A DNA stretch of 64,000 nucleotides from Pisolithus tinctorius (Eukaryota; Basidiomycota; Agaricomycetes; Boletales; Pisolithaceae): the NCBI GenBank assembly GCA_024663395.1, contig JANFAH010000109.1, positions 52,634-116,633 on the forward strand, given 5' to 3'. Positions 14,541 through 25,165 of the stretch are shown piece after piece; position 1 is the stretch's first letter, and each line of letters opens with the position of its first letter. The notes under the pieces are model-generated. The model was not told where the DNA came from. It saw only the letters and a program-made list of their open reading frames with translations, and ran no database searches. Both the position numbers and the translations under genes were made by a program.

Positions 14541-15950
14541 GGTGAGTTAGAGCTTCTTACTGCCTCTTGCAGCAAGGACCAAACTGAAACTGGTTCAATA
14601 GTCATTCGGTACCTTTCGAGTGTTCCACGAGCAGAATTATAGCTGACTGTGTAATGATCATCTGTCATGTAAAGTGTACGTCGTAAAACCTCTTTGTACA
14701 GTAGTCCAGCAACGTATGAAGTGAAACGCCTGTTCGAATTAATATTAGAGGACATAGCAGTTGTTCGTGCATGGGTCAGTCCCTCGTGCCAATCCTATAA
14801 AGCACCAATGTTATTGCACTGATTGCTAGTGGTACTTCGTACGTACTCTAGTAAGTCCATAGGCCGGCATTCTATCCGAATTCAGACAAAATCCCGTCAA
14901 GAAACACCAGATGATTCGTGAATGCACGGGGTACTGAATCACTGCATGCATGGAGCGATTTACTAGTAGCTTTTACCTATGGCAAATCCGCTAACTTACT
15001 CGCACTCCTGTCATGCAATTGTTTCACACCCAAGCTGAATGCGGAGTCTTGCTTCAAAAATGAAAGCCTGGCGCGGTCGACGGGTCGAGTGAACTGTTGT
15101 CAAAGAAGTTGTGATACACCGTTGCAACTGATACAAGATCCAGCGAGCAACTTATCGCTGCATACCCGCTACTGCTCGGTAGCTCCTTGAGATATTCAGG
15201 CCAGTGGATTGGACACGCCGACCCGAATCCGTGCTAGGGGTAAGTTCGGAAGTAGTTGAAACCGGAGTTCGACTCGTGCCAGCTGTTAGGGAAACACACT
15301 AACCCATTCCGCTACTAAAGCCCACTGTATGGCCCAACCTCCTGTTCCCTGTCGATGCGTACAGCATACTGCTGCAGCGGGCGTCCATCTGGCACACCAA
15401 CTTAAGAACACAATGCAAGCTAGGACGGATAGAACGCCTGGATTGTCAGTAAGTGCCTTTTACAAGCATATCTATCGGTCTCGATAGATGGTAAGGACTC
15501 GGCAGGTACAAGCCGCTAAGAAGGAAATTCAATACAGCCATACTAGTAGGTCTGGCTAAAAGGGAGAAGTCTAACTCAGTTCAGGTAAGTACTACGTACA
15601 TGGGTGACACACTCGATGTATCGCTCGGGGTGCAGATGGATCATTGTGAGATCAGTTGGTCAGTGTAGCTATTCACTCGCGACTTGTTTGAGGCGAGCTC
15701 TGGAAGCCCATGTACACTCGGTGCGCCTAGCAACCCAAATTCTGCAAAGGAACCGATTCTGGACTGTATGATGTGCGATCAAACACTGGTGAAGCTTGAG
15801 GGCGTGTGGCTTATGTAATGGGAGGCGGGGGTCCGTCGTATCAGTTCCCACTCACCTGAGGTCCTGAGGACTGGGAACATCGCACAGCTATTGTTTTCTT
15901 TACCTCTGACATTGATCTCGCTTCAGTATCATCTACCCTGTTAAGCCATA
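14541..15950. other. intergenic, nothing recognised
   Basis: About 1.4 kb with only short open frames on either strand. A segment near 15,200-15,330 looked briefly tRNA-like but does not fold into a clover-leaf. The right end must contain the GLC8 promoter. Confidence 0.3.
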
Positions 15951-16985
15951 ATGACAGGTCCAGGAAATCATCCAAGATCGCACTCATTGCCAGCCGCTTG
16001 CCCCGTTCCGCATCGAATCCCTAGGCCAAAAGGGATATTGAAGAATGCAGGGCCGCAACTTTCAGCGACGCAGCAGCAGTTGGTCTACATCACATCCCTA
16101 GGTCAAATCATGCTGATGTTTATACATAGCAGCCTGCAGTGGGATGAGGAGAATTTGGCGTTGACTGAAGTTCAGAAGGACAGTCTCATGAAGATTACAG
16201 AGCCCAAGACCCCTTACGTACGATATAACGCAGAAACAGATGAAATTGAGGGTGGTACGTCACGAGGCTGCTCGCCCTATCTCGTTCATCTGATATGATG
16301 TCCTGTGGCAGATATCCCCAACCTGGATCTCAGTGCGCGATCACATTCGCCAACTACTTATTCTCATTCTCAATCGGAATCGCCAACGAGTATGGTCGCC
16401 TCTGGCCCTTCTTCTCGCCGGGCAGTCGTTCTCGAGCGTAGGGAGGAATTCTTCTGGGAGATCGGCTAGTGTTGGGTCGAGTAGGAGCACAAGTTTCAAC
16501 CTCCCAAATGAAGCACGGGGGGAGATCAGGTCCGTGAACGCTACACCAGAGGAGTGGGTCGAAGAAGAGGAAGAGATGGATGAAGAAAGTTCGTATTGCC
16601 CTATCGTATGATTCTGGTGTTGGGTTTTCTAACGAGATGCTCTTCGTAGCTGCTGCAAAGCATGCAGCATTCCTGAGGGCCAGAGGGAGACATTACTCCA
16701 ATGAAGCTGAGGCAATGAAGGTAAACATTGAGCTGTTGAAATCGTTCTTGCTTCGATATTTTGATACTGACACCGTCTTTCTAGAAAGCTGCTCAGTTGA
16801 TGGAGGAGGATTCGGATTTGAACTCGGACTCGGATGAAGACAAGGACGGGAGTAACGATGCAGAGGGTTATAACGGGAATGCAAGTGCTAGGACAGGGCG
16901 TCGCGGGGAGAAACCCAAGGAGTCAGAAACAGCCGGACAGCCGGACAAATACGGTTTTACGAACGGCATTAAACATGGCCACTGA
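15951..16985 (+). CDS. GLC8: protein phosphatase inhibitor 2 (Glc8/IPP-2)
   Basis: Regulator of protein phosphatase 1 catalytic subunit. Exons 15951-16082, 16140-16254, 16312-16389, 16442-16588, 16650-16720, 16785-16985; 247 residues. All known contact motifs are present: PKGILK at residues 26-31 (PP1 docking), [15 protein letters not shown] and [20 protein letters not shown] (the PxTPY region that GSK-3-type kinases act on), and the late motif [13 protein letters not shown] equivalent to the HYNE helix that covers the PP1 active site. The tail is acidic, then basic. What first looks like a frameshift near 16,400 is resolved by a 52-nt intron (16390-16441). The intron at 16083-16139 is a multiple of three and has no stop, so unspliced mRNA would stay open. 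Confidence 0.9.
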
Positions 16986-17321
16986 AATCTGCGCGTCGCT
17001 ATCGCGAGTGATAGCGGATGTATCTAGGAAATCTGTTCCTAATTGTGTAGGTATTCCAGTTGGGCCCACGCACTTCATTTAACCCCTCTACTTATCATTA
17101 CTCTGTACTCATGAACACGTATGTACCGATAATCCATTCAAATAGTCGTTTGCCATCATGTCACGTGTTTCGCCGGTAAGTTGCGATCGGCCAGCGATCC
17201 GATCCAGCAAGAATTTTATCTGCAATGATCGTGAAATGCCGGCCGGGAGGGAGTCAGGGACAAATACATCGCTCCTTTACATTCCTACCACTGTTGACGA
17301 GGAAAGGCTCCTGTGTTCGAG

Positions 17322-18811
17322 ATGGCTGTTGACGGATTGGGAAAGGGTTTACTGCTGAAAGCCGACCCGATCGCTGACACGTTTAGGGACGAGGTCAAAA
17401 GCTCACTTGCAGCAGGTGCTCCAGACCCCCAACGCTTGTCGGGATCCTTGGTACAACATCAGCACCCAGCAAGTTCTATGCAGATTTCACCCGCAAGCAG
17501 TGTGAGCAACTGGGTGTTCGTTTCGTCTTGAAGAAGGTTGGATCAGCGGAGAGTTCTGAACGTGCAGACGGAGAGGGTGTCGAGGAAGCCATCGTTGAAG
17601 CTAACGAGGATCCTGATATCGATGGAATTATGGTACGTTATTTTAGGTATTCTTTCACGACCGTTCCGGCACCCACATCGAAGTCAAGGTTTATTACCCT
17701 ATTTATGGTGGACAACAGGTCCGTGAAGTCCAACCCCAGAATTCTCCAGTTGGTTGATGTTAATGACGATGTATCAGGACCATTACTTGCAACAGGTGTG
17801 CCTTCCACTGTTTTTCTGGATTCTATCGCTCACAGTCCCTATCGAGATCGTTTCGCCCCTTAAAGATGTAGAGGGACTGCACTCCAAGTTTCACTATAAC
17901 TTATACCATAAGTGTGTCCCTTTCGCTCGTATAATAATTCGCCTCGCTCACTATCTTTCCCACAGCATTCGCTTTGTAGATCCAAAGTCTCTGGCCCCAG
18001 CCGTCCCGGCTCCCTTAGACGACGTGGCACCCCCCGGAACGGTAAAATCTATTTTGCCGTGTACGCCTCTGGGCGTTGTGAAATGTCTAGAGTATATTGG
18101 GGTGTATAACAAGATCTTACCATATGGTGACCGTGCATATGGAAAAACAGTAACCGTAATTAACCGGTACGCACAGGTGCTTTTCTTCAGTGTCGGTTAG
18201 GTCTAAATTAGTCGGGTCACGATTAGGTCCGAAGTGGTTGGAAGGCCGCTGGCGGCTTTGCTAGCCAATGATGGTGCACGAGTCTTCTCGGTTGACATAG
18301 ATTCGATCCAGGTGAGGTTACTGACGCACCTCCCAATTTCACATACTGAATTGGATGTATCCGCAAAACAGGAATACACGAAGCGACCCCGTTCATCTGA
18401 AGCAGAGAGAAAATATCTCCCACACCATACGGCCCACCCTTGCAATCTCACTCTGCAAGAATGTTTAGCACTGTCCGACGTCGTCATTTCCGCCGTGCCG
18501 AATGCTGAATACAAGGTGCAAACGAAATTCTTAAAAGAAGGCTGTGTAACAGTCAATGTAGCCGCAGACAAGAACTTCGGAAAGGACGTGAGAGATAAGG
18601 TTCATCGAGCATTCTCACGTGAAAAAGCCAGCATGACTGACGGAGCCGTAGGCATCCATTCACATACCTGCTGTTGGGAAGGTGACAATACTGATGCTGC
18701 TCCGAAACTTGTGCGTACCTTATCTGTTGTTGTCACGCAACTCAGTTGACTGATATTGGATCGAGGTTGCGACTTCTGGCGTACAAAGAAAACATCGACG
18801 CCAGAAATTAA
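17322..18811 (+). CDS. MTD1: NAD-dependent methylenetetrahydrofolate dehydrogenase (Mtd1), frame damaged in exon 1
   Basis: Cytosolic one-carbon enzyme oxidising 5,10-methylene-THF to methenyl-THF with NAD+. Exons: 17322-17632, 17689-17718, 17778-17795, 17847-17911, 17966-18166, 18227-18311, 18372-18599, 18652-18710, 18766-18811. Family blocks: KGLLLKADPIADTFRDEVKS, VGILGTTSAPSKFYADFTRK, VYYPIYGGQQ-DHYLQQ-IVSP, DVEGLHSKFHYNLYH, SILPCTPLGVVKCLEYIGVY, SEVVGRPLAALLANDGARVF (dinucleotide site) and ASIHIPAVGKVTILMLLRN. Exon 1 is out of frame by one base between KSSLAA (about 17,400) and RPPTLVGIL (about 17,430), net -1 or +2. All other junctions are in phase. Exon 3 is only 18 nt. The true start could instead be the ATG at 17158 (MSRVSP then a GTAAGT donor), adding a small first exon. 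Confidence 0.85.
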
Positions 18812-18986
18812 AAGCACCAGCAGGTATCATATCGGAACAAGCTTGGTATTTTGCTCTGCCGGATTATATACACCATTAGAGGAAATTATCGTTGCCTATG
18901 ATGATTGAGGGTGACATGGAGTGGAAACTGAGTCTCTTGTATTCCTCCCAGAAAAGCTAAAGAATGAATAACCAAAGCGACCACCA

Positions 18987-19932
18987 TTACTTAAAGTGCC
19001 CGTCATTTAAAAAGGAAGGATCGAGATGTTTTTCGGATCTTGGCGTGACTGGGGTAGCCGTTCCTGATGCATCTTCGGCGAGGAATCGGACGCGCTGTCG
19101 ATGAAGCTGGGTGCAGTGTCAGGAACACACTCAGAATTTGATACAGAAATGCAGCCGTCACCTGAGGGAAGTTTAGGGATGATGGCAAGAACAATGAGCG
19201 CAGTAAGGATTGATCGCAAACAACCAGAGGTTGTAATTCGTATAATGCGTTGAAGCCAGGAATCTACCACCACAGTATTCCGAAATGCCATGAAGAAGAA
19301 GTTGCAACTATACTCACAGTAGTATAGGGCGCAGTGAACAACCATTTCTTGGAGGGAGTGTACTGTGCACCATCGTCAATCTGTTCCCATAGGGTAAGGT
19401 CGTCGTACTGCTCCTGCGTGCAGTTCGTTGTCGAACGGGATACCAGTGACCCAATGAAACATGAGATAAGAGAGCTGAGATGGCGTTGAGTTACCCGCAC
19501 ATATCCGATCGCGAAGCACAGTACGGCGAGGTATAATAGGTTGACGAGAGTCCAACTTATTTGCTGGGTCATTCCGGGAATCGTGTCAATGATAATTTTG
19601 CCCATCACGACTAGGACAACATGGATCAACCATGCACCTGTGGAGAGTGCTTGAGTGTGTACATCGGAGACGAGATGAACGCATCTACCCTTAGCATTGA
19701 CCCAATTTGCGTTTATGTTCACATATGCACTCCTGTCAAGAACTTCTTCGACCCGACCACCCACTTCCTCTACTTTAACAATACTGGCGCTTCTTCGGCG
19801 ACCCTTCAAAGAGTCTGGTGAAGGCTGCAAAGAGAGCTTGAGAGACGTCGGAGGACTCATTTCTCGTGGTCGAAGGGATGGTGGATAACCTGGATGACCC
19901 GGACGCAGTCGTGTGTTGTCACCGTCTTCCAC
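18987..19932 (-). CDS. ORM1: Orm1/ORMDL regulator of serine palmitoyltransferase, with four frame breaks
   Basis: ER membrane protein that restrains serine palmitoyltransferase and so sphingolipid synthesis. Exons 19932-19689, 19637-19525, 19474-19318, 19263-19163, 19106-18987. A Ser/Pro-rich N-terminal ~75 residues precedes the conserved core: NINANWVNAKGAWLIHV, GKIIIDTIPGMTQQISWTLV, HWVTGIPFDNELHAGA, YDDLTLWEQIDDGAQYTPSK and HYTNYNLWLFAIN. Read literally the frame breaks four times: near 19,408 (extra base before YDDL), 19,326, 19,206 and 19,166. Each break is one surplus base, and removing it restores the family protein and correct splice phase. No nonsense substitution is present. I read it as a real gene whose sequence carries insertion errors; recent inactivation is the alternative. 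Confidence 0.85.
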
Positions 19933-20434
19933 GTAAGTTACGAGTCTATTAGGCTACCTGACCAAAGTAACACAAATAACAGCGCACGTGATGTTATGCA
20001 GACCTATGTACTCTCGAAATGCTAGTGTAGTCTTGTTACACGTTACGCCGCCAGCAGACCATGTCAACTAGAGCGAGGTGAATTAGGTGGTAGATGTCGC
20101 TGCGCTGCGGATGTGAAGAGCTGTGGGAACTGCGCAGTAGTTAATTTCCGAAAAACACAAACCAAGTGCTGCGGGTGGATGTTACTGTATTGTGTACACC
20201 GACTTCTATATTGTACCCGGTATATAGAGTACTTCAGAAGGCCGTAGGCTGGTAGCATAGCAGTGTTGCAATTTTTGAGACTCGTTGATTCACTCTAAGG
20301 CGTGTATTCCACGCGGGTGCTTACGCGTCTGTCGGGTTGGCTGAACTTCTGAAGCGACCGTCCTGCAAGGCTGTACCAAACCCTCACGACTGAATCTCCA
20401 CCCGCCACCCGATCTTGAGGTGAAAAAAAAAAAG
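19933..20434. promoter_or_regulatory. divergent promoter region, ORM1 / DUF2009 gene
   Basis: 502 bp between divergent starts. A run of 11 A lies directly before the ATG at 20435. No named element was recognised. Confidence 0.35.
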
Positions 20435-22724
20435 ATGGCTGAAAGTACCTCTAGTAAGACGCCACAGATAGAAAATGGAACCCAGGAGCCGCCGGAAGCC
20501 CCGGAGGACACAAAATTCTCTCTTGAAAATATCCTTGGAGACAACCACGATGCAGTAGAGCGTCCTGAGTCAAAGCGGCAGGAACTTGACGCTTCTTCTA
20601 CCGCGGCCGAGGGATGGGATGAAGAGACCGTTGACAGACCCACTACAGAAGGATACTGTGTAGAGTGTGAGGGTGAGTACTTCCACCATGGATCTTGATG
20701 AGTTTCTCATCCCTCGTGACCCTGGAATGTGTCTGTGGTGTAGATCAGCCTGCCCAAATCCGATGTGATGATTGCCAGGATGACTACTGCGAGGTCTGCT
20801 TTGCAGCACAGCACAGGAAAGGCACGAGAAGAAAACACATCACAAAACCGCTCGCTGTTCACCTTCCGAGAAAGCCTCCAAGCGAACAAAATGGTGACTC
20901 TACTGAGGCGAGAGATGGAGAAAAGACAGACGAAGTGCGCGATCGCCTACCACACTAGTGTGCACCCATAGCTTACTGTCGTCTAGGATGATGACGTTGA
21001 CATGGCCGATGAATCAGACATAGAGCTAGAGCGGATAGATACAGGGTTACAAACAAGTCGAGCTAAGAACGCTCTGGGTACGCAACCGGCTGGTAGGCTC
21101 TAAAGTCGGTGAATGGTTTGTGGAACGTTCGAAATATATTCCGCTCCGGCTGTCTCTCGGCGAACGCAAGTACCTCCGCCTTTTGGATGCTGCCTCTTCA
21201 GGTCTCAGAATACACTGACAAGATTGACACGATCGGTTTTGGCCTCTCAAAAACGAAGCGCATAGTGCTCCAGATCCGCGAGCTTTGCGCCATTTTGTCC
21301 GGGCTTGGTACTCTCTGCGGACTACAAGCTCGGCCAATCGCTTTTTACGGACCGCGACTTTCAACGAAATGAACAGTTTTACCAAGATATTTTTGAACTT
21401 GGTCGCCGTCATAAAATTATGAATCCTGATAAAATGCGCACCACGTACGGGAAGTTGATCTATCTCCTTCAGGTAGGTAAATACAACTTCCCGTCGAGCC
21501 CCACTCCTCAACGGTGCTGTCTTCAGGATAGTCAATCGCCCGAAGTGAAAGACATGCTCAACTTTACATGCGTGAAGCCTATCAAGACCGTGTATTCAGT
21601 CCTGGAGGAGCGCGGTGCAACTGGGCTGCTTCGCGACGATCTCATAACCTTTGGCTACGAATGGAAATCTATTCCGATGGTCGGACTCGACGCGAGGTTC
21701 AGAAAGATATCAAGGCGAAGGAAGCGTGCCATCGAAGTGCTCTCCGCTCGTTATCAGTGTGATGGCCTGAGCCAAGAGAAAGTCCGTCAATGCATATACA
21801 GTATCGGTGACAACCACGCATTTTTACGAACCAATCGGGATCCTTGCGACCGCATGATAGCTTATCTTAAGCAATACTTTCATCCCACGCAAGCGAAGAA
21901 TACTAAACATAGCTTGGCCATTCGTAGCGGGAAGGGTGGTGCAAGGCTGAGCCATGATCACGCAAAACAATACGCATACGTGTTGCAGAGTCTTACCTTG
22001 TGGCGAGAAATTTTGCATGGTAAGTAATTCATGACTCTCTGCATGGGACAGAATCACAAACTATGATTAGACATGTTCCGCCTGTGGTCTTTAACGGAGC
22101 AAGACCTGCTGTCCGAAACTGTGTCCTATCGCCTCCGGGACACCTGGCCAGGGATTAAACCGTGTCCAAGCTGCACCAAAAACTTTGCGTATGATGCACA
22201 CTATCCTGCATCGCGCACAACAAAGCGTCGGTTCGTGGGTAGGTTCATCAGCCATACACATGGGCGATCATAACGTTCCAAATGCGCTTATGTTCATCGG
22301 TGAGCGGCTTTGCCGCGGCTTGATAAATCCACGACCTCACCGATATGGTAGATAAATATTCGCAAATATATCGCATCCTCCTCCCGATCTGCAATACCCT
22401 TCGGCATATACCTATAATCGCGGAGAAGCCCGCACTACGGTCATACATTGACGACGAGTTTGGTTCTGAAGAAGGTTGTATCTTAGAAATACTCACCGAT
22501 TTCTTTCGCCATGGATTTGATGGTTCTGGGGCCGACAACTTTTTTGATGCTGGGAGCTGCATTGATGGACGTCTGACTAGTGCATGGAACTGGTGCGCAC
22601 AATTAGAGAAGAAGAGGTATTTCCCTGTGTTCCTGTTAACGGGTGAGTCCGCAATCATGTTCCTGGACGTGATCCTGAATCATGTTGCACGGCAGGGTTC
22701 GTCGGGTTTGATGGGGAATGGTAG
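20435..22724 (+). CDS. B-box zinc finger / DUF2009 protein, with seven frame breaks
   Basis: Exons 20435-20672, 20744-20934, 20987-21472, 21527-22019, 22071-22299, 22352-22642, 22696-22724. An acidic ~75-residue leader is followed by a B-box-like zinc site: CVECE-DQPAQIRCDDCQDDY then CEVCFAAQHRKGTRRKH. The long C-terminal domain matches DUF2009, of unknown function: VGEWFVERSKYIPLRL, VSEYTDKIDTIGFGLS, HKIMNPDKMRTTYGKLIY, IKTVYSVLEERGATGLLRDD, HPTQAKNTKHSLAIRSGKGG and DDEFGSEEGCILEILTDFF. The end reads GFVGFDGEW. Literal reading breaks near 21,101, 21,196, 21,308, 21,650, 21,661, 21,724 and 22,143. Every one is repaired by dropping one base, after which all six intron phases fit. No function can be stated beyond zinc binding. 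Confidence 0.8.
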
Positions 22725-24613
22725 ACTATGGAATCACAATGTTCATCATCCCTACCTGATTTCAATGAAATTGGTATGGGCCATTCCTACGCCTTGTGCT
22801 GAGTTCGCCTCCATCTTTGCGAATAATAAGTCCCACCTAGGCAACGGAACCCCCGCAATTTTTTTCCTGGGGTGAAGTCCCCTAAGGTCCACCGACTTAG
22901 CAGTAGTCATTTCGGGTGATCCCGCATCAATTCTTCACATAAAAGGATCCACAAGGGCACGGTGTGCTGGCCCAATACTGTGCTTCCGCCGTATCCCTCG
23001 CACCTCTCGCCGCCTGCCAGGGAGTGATACTGATGTGCTATCATTTAGGTACCTGTGAATGAGTAGCCATTGATTGTGTGGTGCTATATCCAGGCAACGT
23101 CTGATGGCTGATTATGCTATTGGCTACATGCTAAGATTACAGTGCATATGTATCTATCTAATCCGAATCATCTGACTACTGTCTTCCCGAGGCTCTCCTA
23201 ACGTGTGGCCCTATGGGTAAAGCCGAGGCTCAGGAAAAAAAAACTCGTACAGGCTCAGTCCTGACTGTCAGCCATGGTGAGTACTCGCATAGTTCCCGGC
23301 CAAACTGGCTTACCAAATGGGTATGTCACCAAAACCTGAAGCACAAGCAGCAACACCACCGCATCCACCACTTTCTAGGTGGGTCATCGAAACTGTCCGA
23401 CGAACAGGACGATAGGTCTGAGTCTGAATAGTACTCATGATAGGTGAGGTTGTATTTGAACGGAGCAGACTATGCGCGTGTATGAAATCGAAAGTTCATC
23501 TAGAGGATGCAAGGCACGTACTTTAGGGTGGTGGATCATATCGCACGAGCGGGGTGGTGCCGGTTGACACTGTTTTGTTGTCCTTGAATACGAGTGATGA
23601 GGACTGAGGAGCTGCTTGGTGCTGAGCGGGTGAGCTGTGTGGGCTCTTTATGCTCTTTTCATGTCGCGGCCCCAAAGGCAGAATACTTAAATGTCACTAA
23701 GCACGGATGAAATTACCAACGGCGTACCTGGCCTTTCTCTCCGACCATCAAGTCACTAACTTCCATTAACTTCCATCACCACCTGCATGGGATTATTATT
23801 ATTACATGTCTCGCGAAATGCACCTTGCCACGCAGCATCTACCATTTACCCCATGGGGGCTTCCCCATTTAGGCGTTGAAGATCCTGTCAATACTTCCTG
23901 CCACGTTGACTCTGTTGCCTCCGTCGTCAAGTTGTTCGGCGATATCCTTTACAGATCGCCTCGAAACGAGACTTCCTATCCAGCAGAACTTAGGCATCGG
24001 TGTGTCGGCATTTCAAGATCCTTCTCGTTCTCCTTACTATTAATCTGTTGCGTCTAAAGCATCCGCTGGCTTTTCTCCTTCAGTCCAATGAGAGTTGGCC
24101 ACGAAGAAATATGCATCTCTGACACCATACTTCTAAATTTGCATTGTTCACGATGGGTATCTTGTACCCATGTCTGTGTGCTCGCGTGCTCCCAACGCCA
24201 GCCAACTCCTCGGAACTAAAGATATTTCAATTCACCTAAGCTTCTGTGCTAGTCCCAGTGAGTAGTTCACTTGTGCAGTGCTGCCAGGGATACTCCTGAA
24301 CTGTTGCTTGCGCGGTGAGATGATTTTCCTTGCGTCTTTAGAAGTTCCGTTGGAACGCACACCCTCGCTAGAATTTCTCTTTCTCACATTTCCTAGGCGA
24401 AGTGGTGATCTTTCCTATCGTGGAAATCGGGCTCTTCAACGAGGGCTCTTTTTCCATTTTGAGGGGTGCGATTGCATCCGCTCCTTGACACCTTGTGCAT
24501 CCCGCATAGTAGGGCTATATTTTTAAGGAAAAGATATTGATCACGATTTTCCTGGCCTCCGATTCTGTACTGGCATTCCGTCGAGACACCCACAATTTTA
24601 GTGTTTCCCTATT
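22725..24613. other. gene-poor stretch, nothing firm
   Basis: About 1.9 kb without a recognisable product. The longest candidate (23213-23431, plus) could splice from a good GTGAGT donor at 23,278 to give about 38 residues, but nothing supports it. It is treated as non-coding. Confidence 0.3.
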
Positions 24614-24615
24614 TA

Positions 24616-24697
24616 CAGCGGTTTGCGAAAATAATGTCAGTTAGCAAAATATTTGTAAGCGCGTCGTGAGCTCCGCCCAATAAGGAAATGCACCAAG
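24616..24697 (+). repeat. left terminal inverted repeat of the MITE
   Basis: Imperfect inverted repeat of 25083-25163. The outer 12 bases are identical and divergence grows inward, with a few one- to four-base gaps. Confidence 0.8.
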
Positions 24698-25082
24698 CTG
24701 GCATGAAAACACAGGTTAGTGAGACTAACTACCGGCGTTACCCCGACTCACGAAAATCTCACTGGCGACGGGTCAGGACTCGCGGTCGTCGACGAAACGA
24801 GTAAGAACGAGCGCACGATCGCCCAATGCCACAGAAGACCAGCATATAGTCACCGCGCACAGCTAAAGGACGCGTTTGTTCGGGATGATAGATACTAAGC
24901 CGCAATAACAGTGAATGGGTAAGTACGTTGTAACACATGTTGTCGAGGGCTCCTTCAGCGCAGAGCAGTTTTACATTTTCATTGCAGAAGAAGTGGTATG
25001 TATTTACTGCGCCATCTCGTGAGTACATAATGTAGTTCGGCCATGGCTAGTAGTATGTAGACAAATGAAGGCGATGAAAGCA

Positions 25083-25163
25083 CACATTCCTACATTTCCA
25101 TATCGGGAAGGGCTCACGACGTGCTCACAAATATTTCGCTGACATTATTTCCGCAAACCGCTG
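25083..25163 (-). repeat. right terminal inverted repeat of the MITE
   Basis: Partner of the left repeat at 24616-24697. It ends CCGCTG immediately before a TA dinucleotide. Confidence 0.8.
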
Positions 25164-25165
25164 TA

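Larger units (their letters stand above)
24616..25163. mobile_element. MITE with ~80-bp terminal inverted repeats and TA target duplication
   Basis: The left end CAGCGGTTTGCG(A)AAATAATG and the right end, read on the other strand, CAGCGGTTTGCG(G)AAATAATG match. The match continues with small gaps to about 24,697 on the left and 25,083 on the right, through TCAG..AAATATTTGT(R)AGC(R)CG and TCGTGAGC to GGAAATG. TA dinucleotides flank both ends (24614-24615 and 25164-25165), as expected for Tc1/mariner/pogo-type insertion. The 548-bp interior has no transposase-like frame, so it is a non-autonomous element. No second copy was seen in the window. Confidence 0.85.

Noticed and set aside
15200..15330. 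tRNA-like GGAGTTCGACTC segment
   Set aside because: No acceptor or anticodon stem pairs around it on either strand.
16390..16441. Apparent frameshift in GLC8 between SSRRAVVL and GRSASVGSS
   Set aside because: A 52-nt intron with GTATGG donor and CGTAG acceptor in the right phase explains it fully, so the gene is intact.
17161..17170. CACGTG (E-box) at the alternative MTD1 start
   Set aside because: Cbf1-type sites regulate one-carbon genes in yeast, but here it overlaps a possible start codon, and a six-base match is weak evidence.
18987..19932. ORM1 as a true pseudogene
   Set aside because: Four single surplus bases are the only damage; splice sites and residues are conserved, and neighbours show the same insertion pattern, so error is the simpler reading.
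23213..23431. Small plus-strand gene starting MGKAEAQEKKT with a good donor
   Set aside because: Only about 38 residues after splicing, no homology I know and no flanking support.
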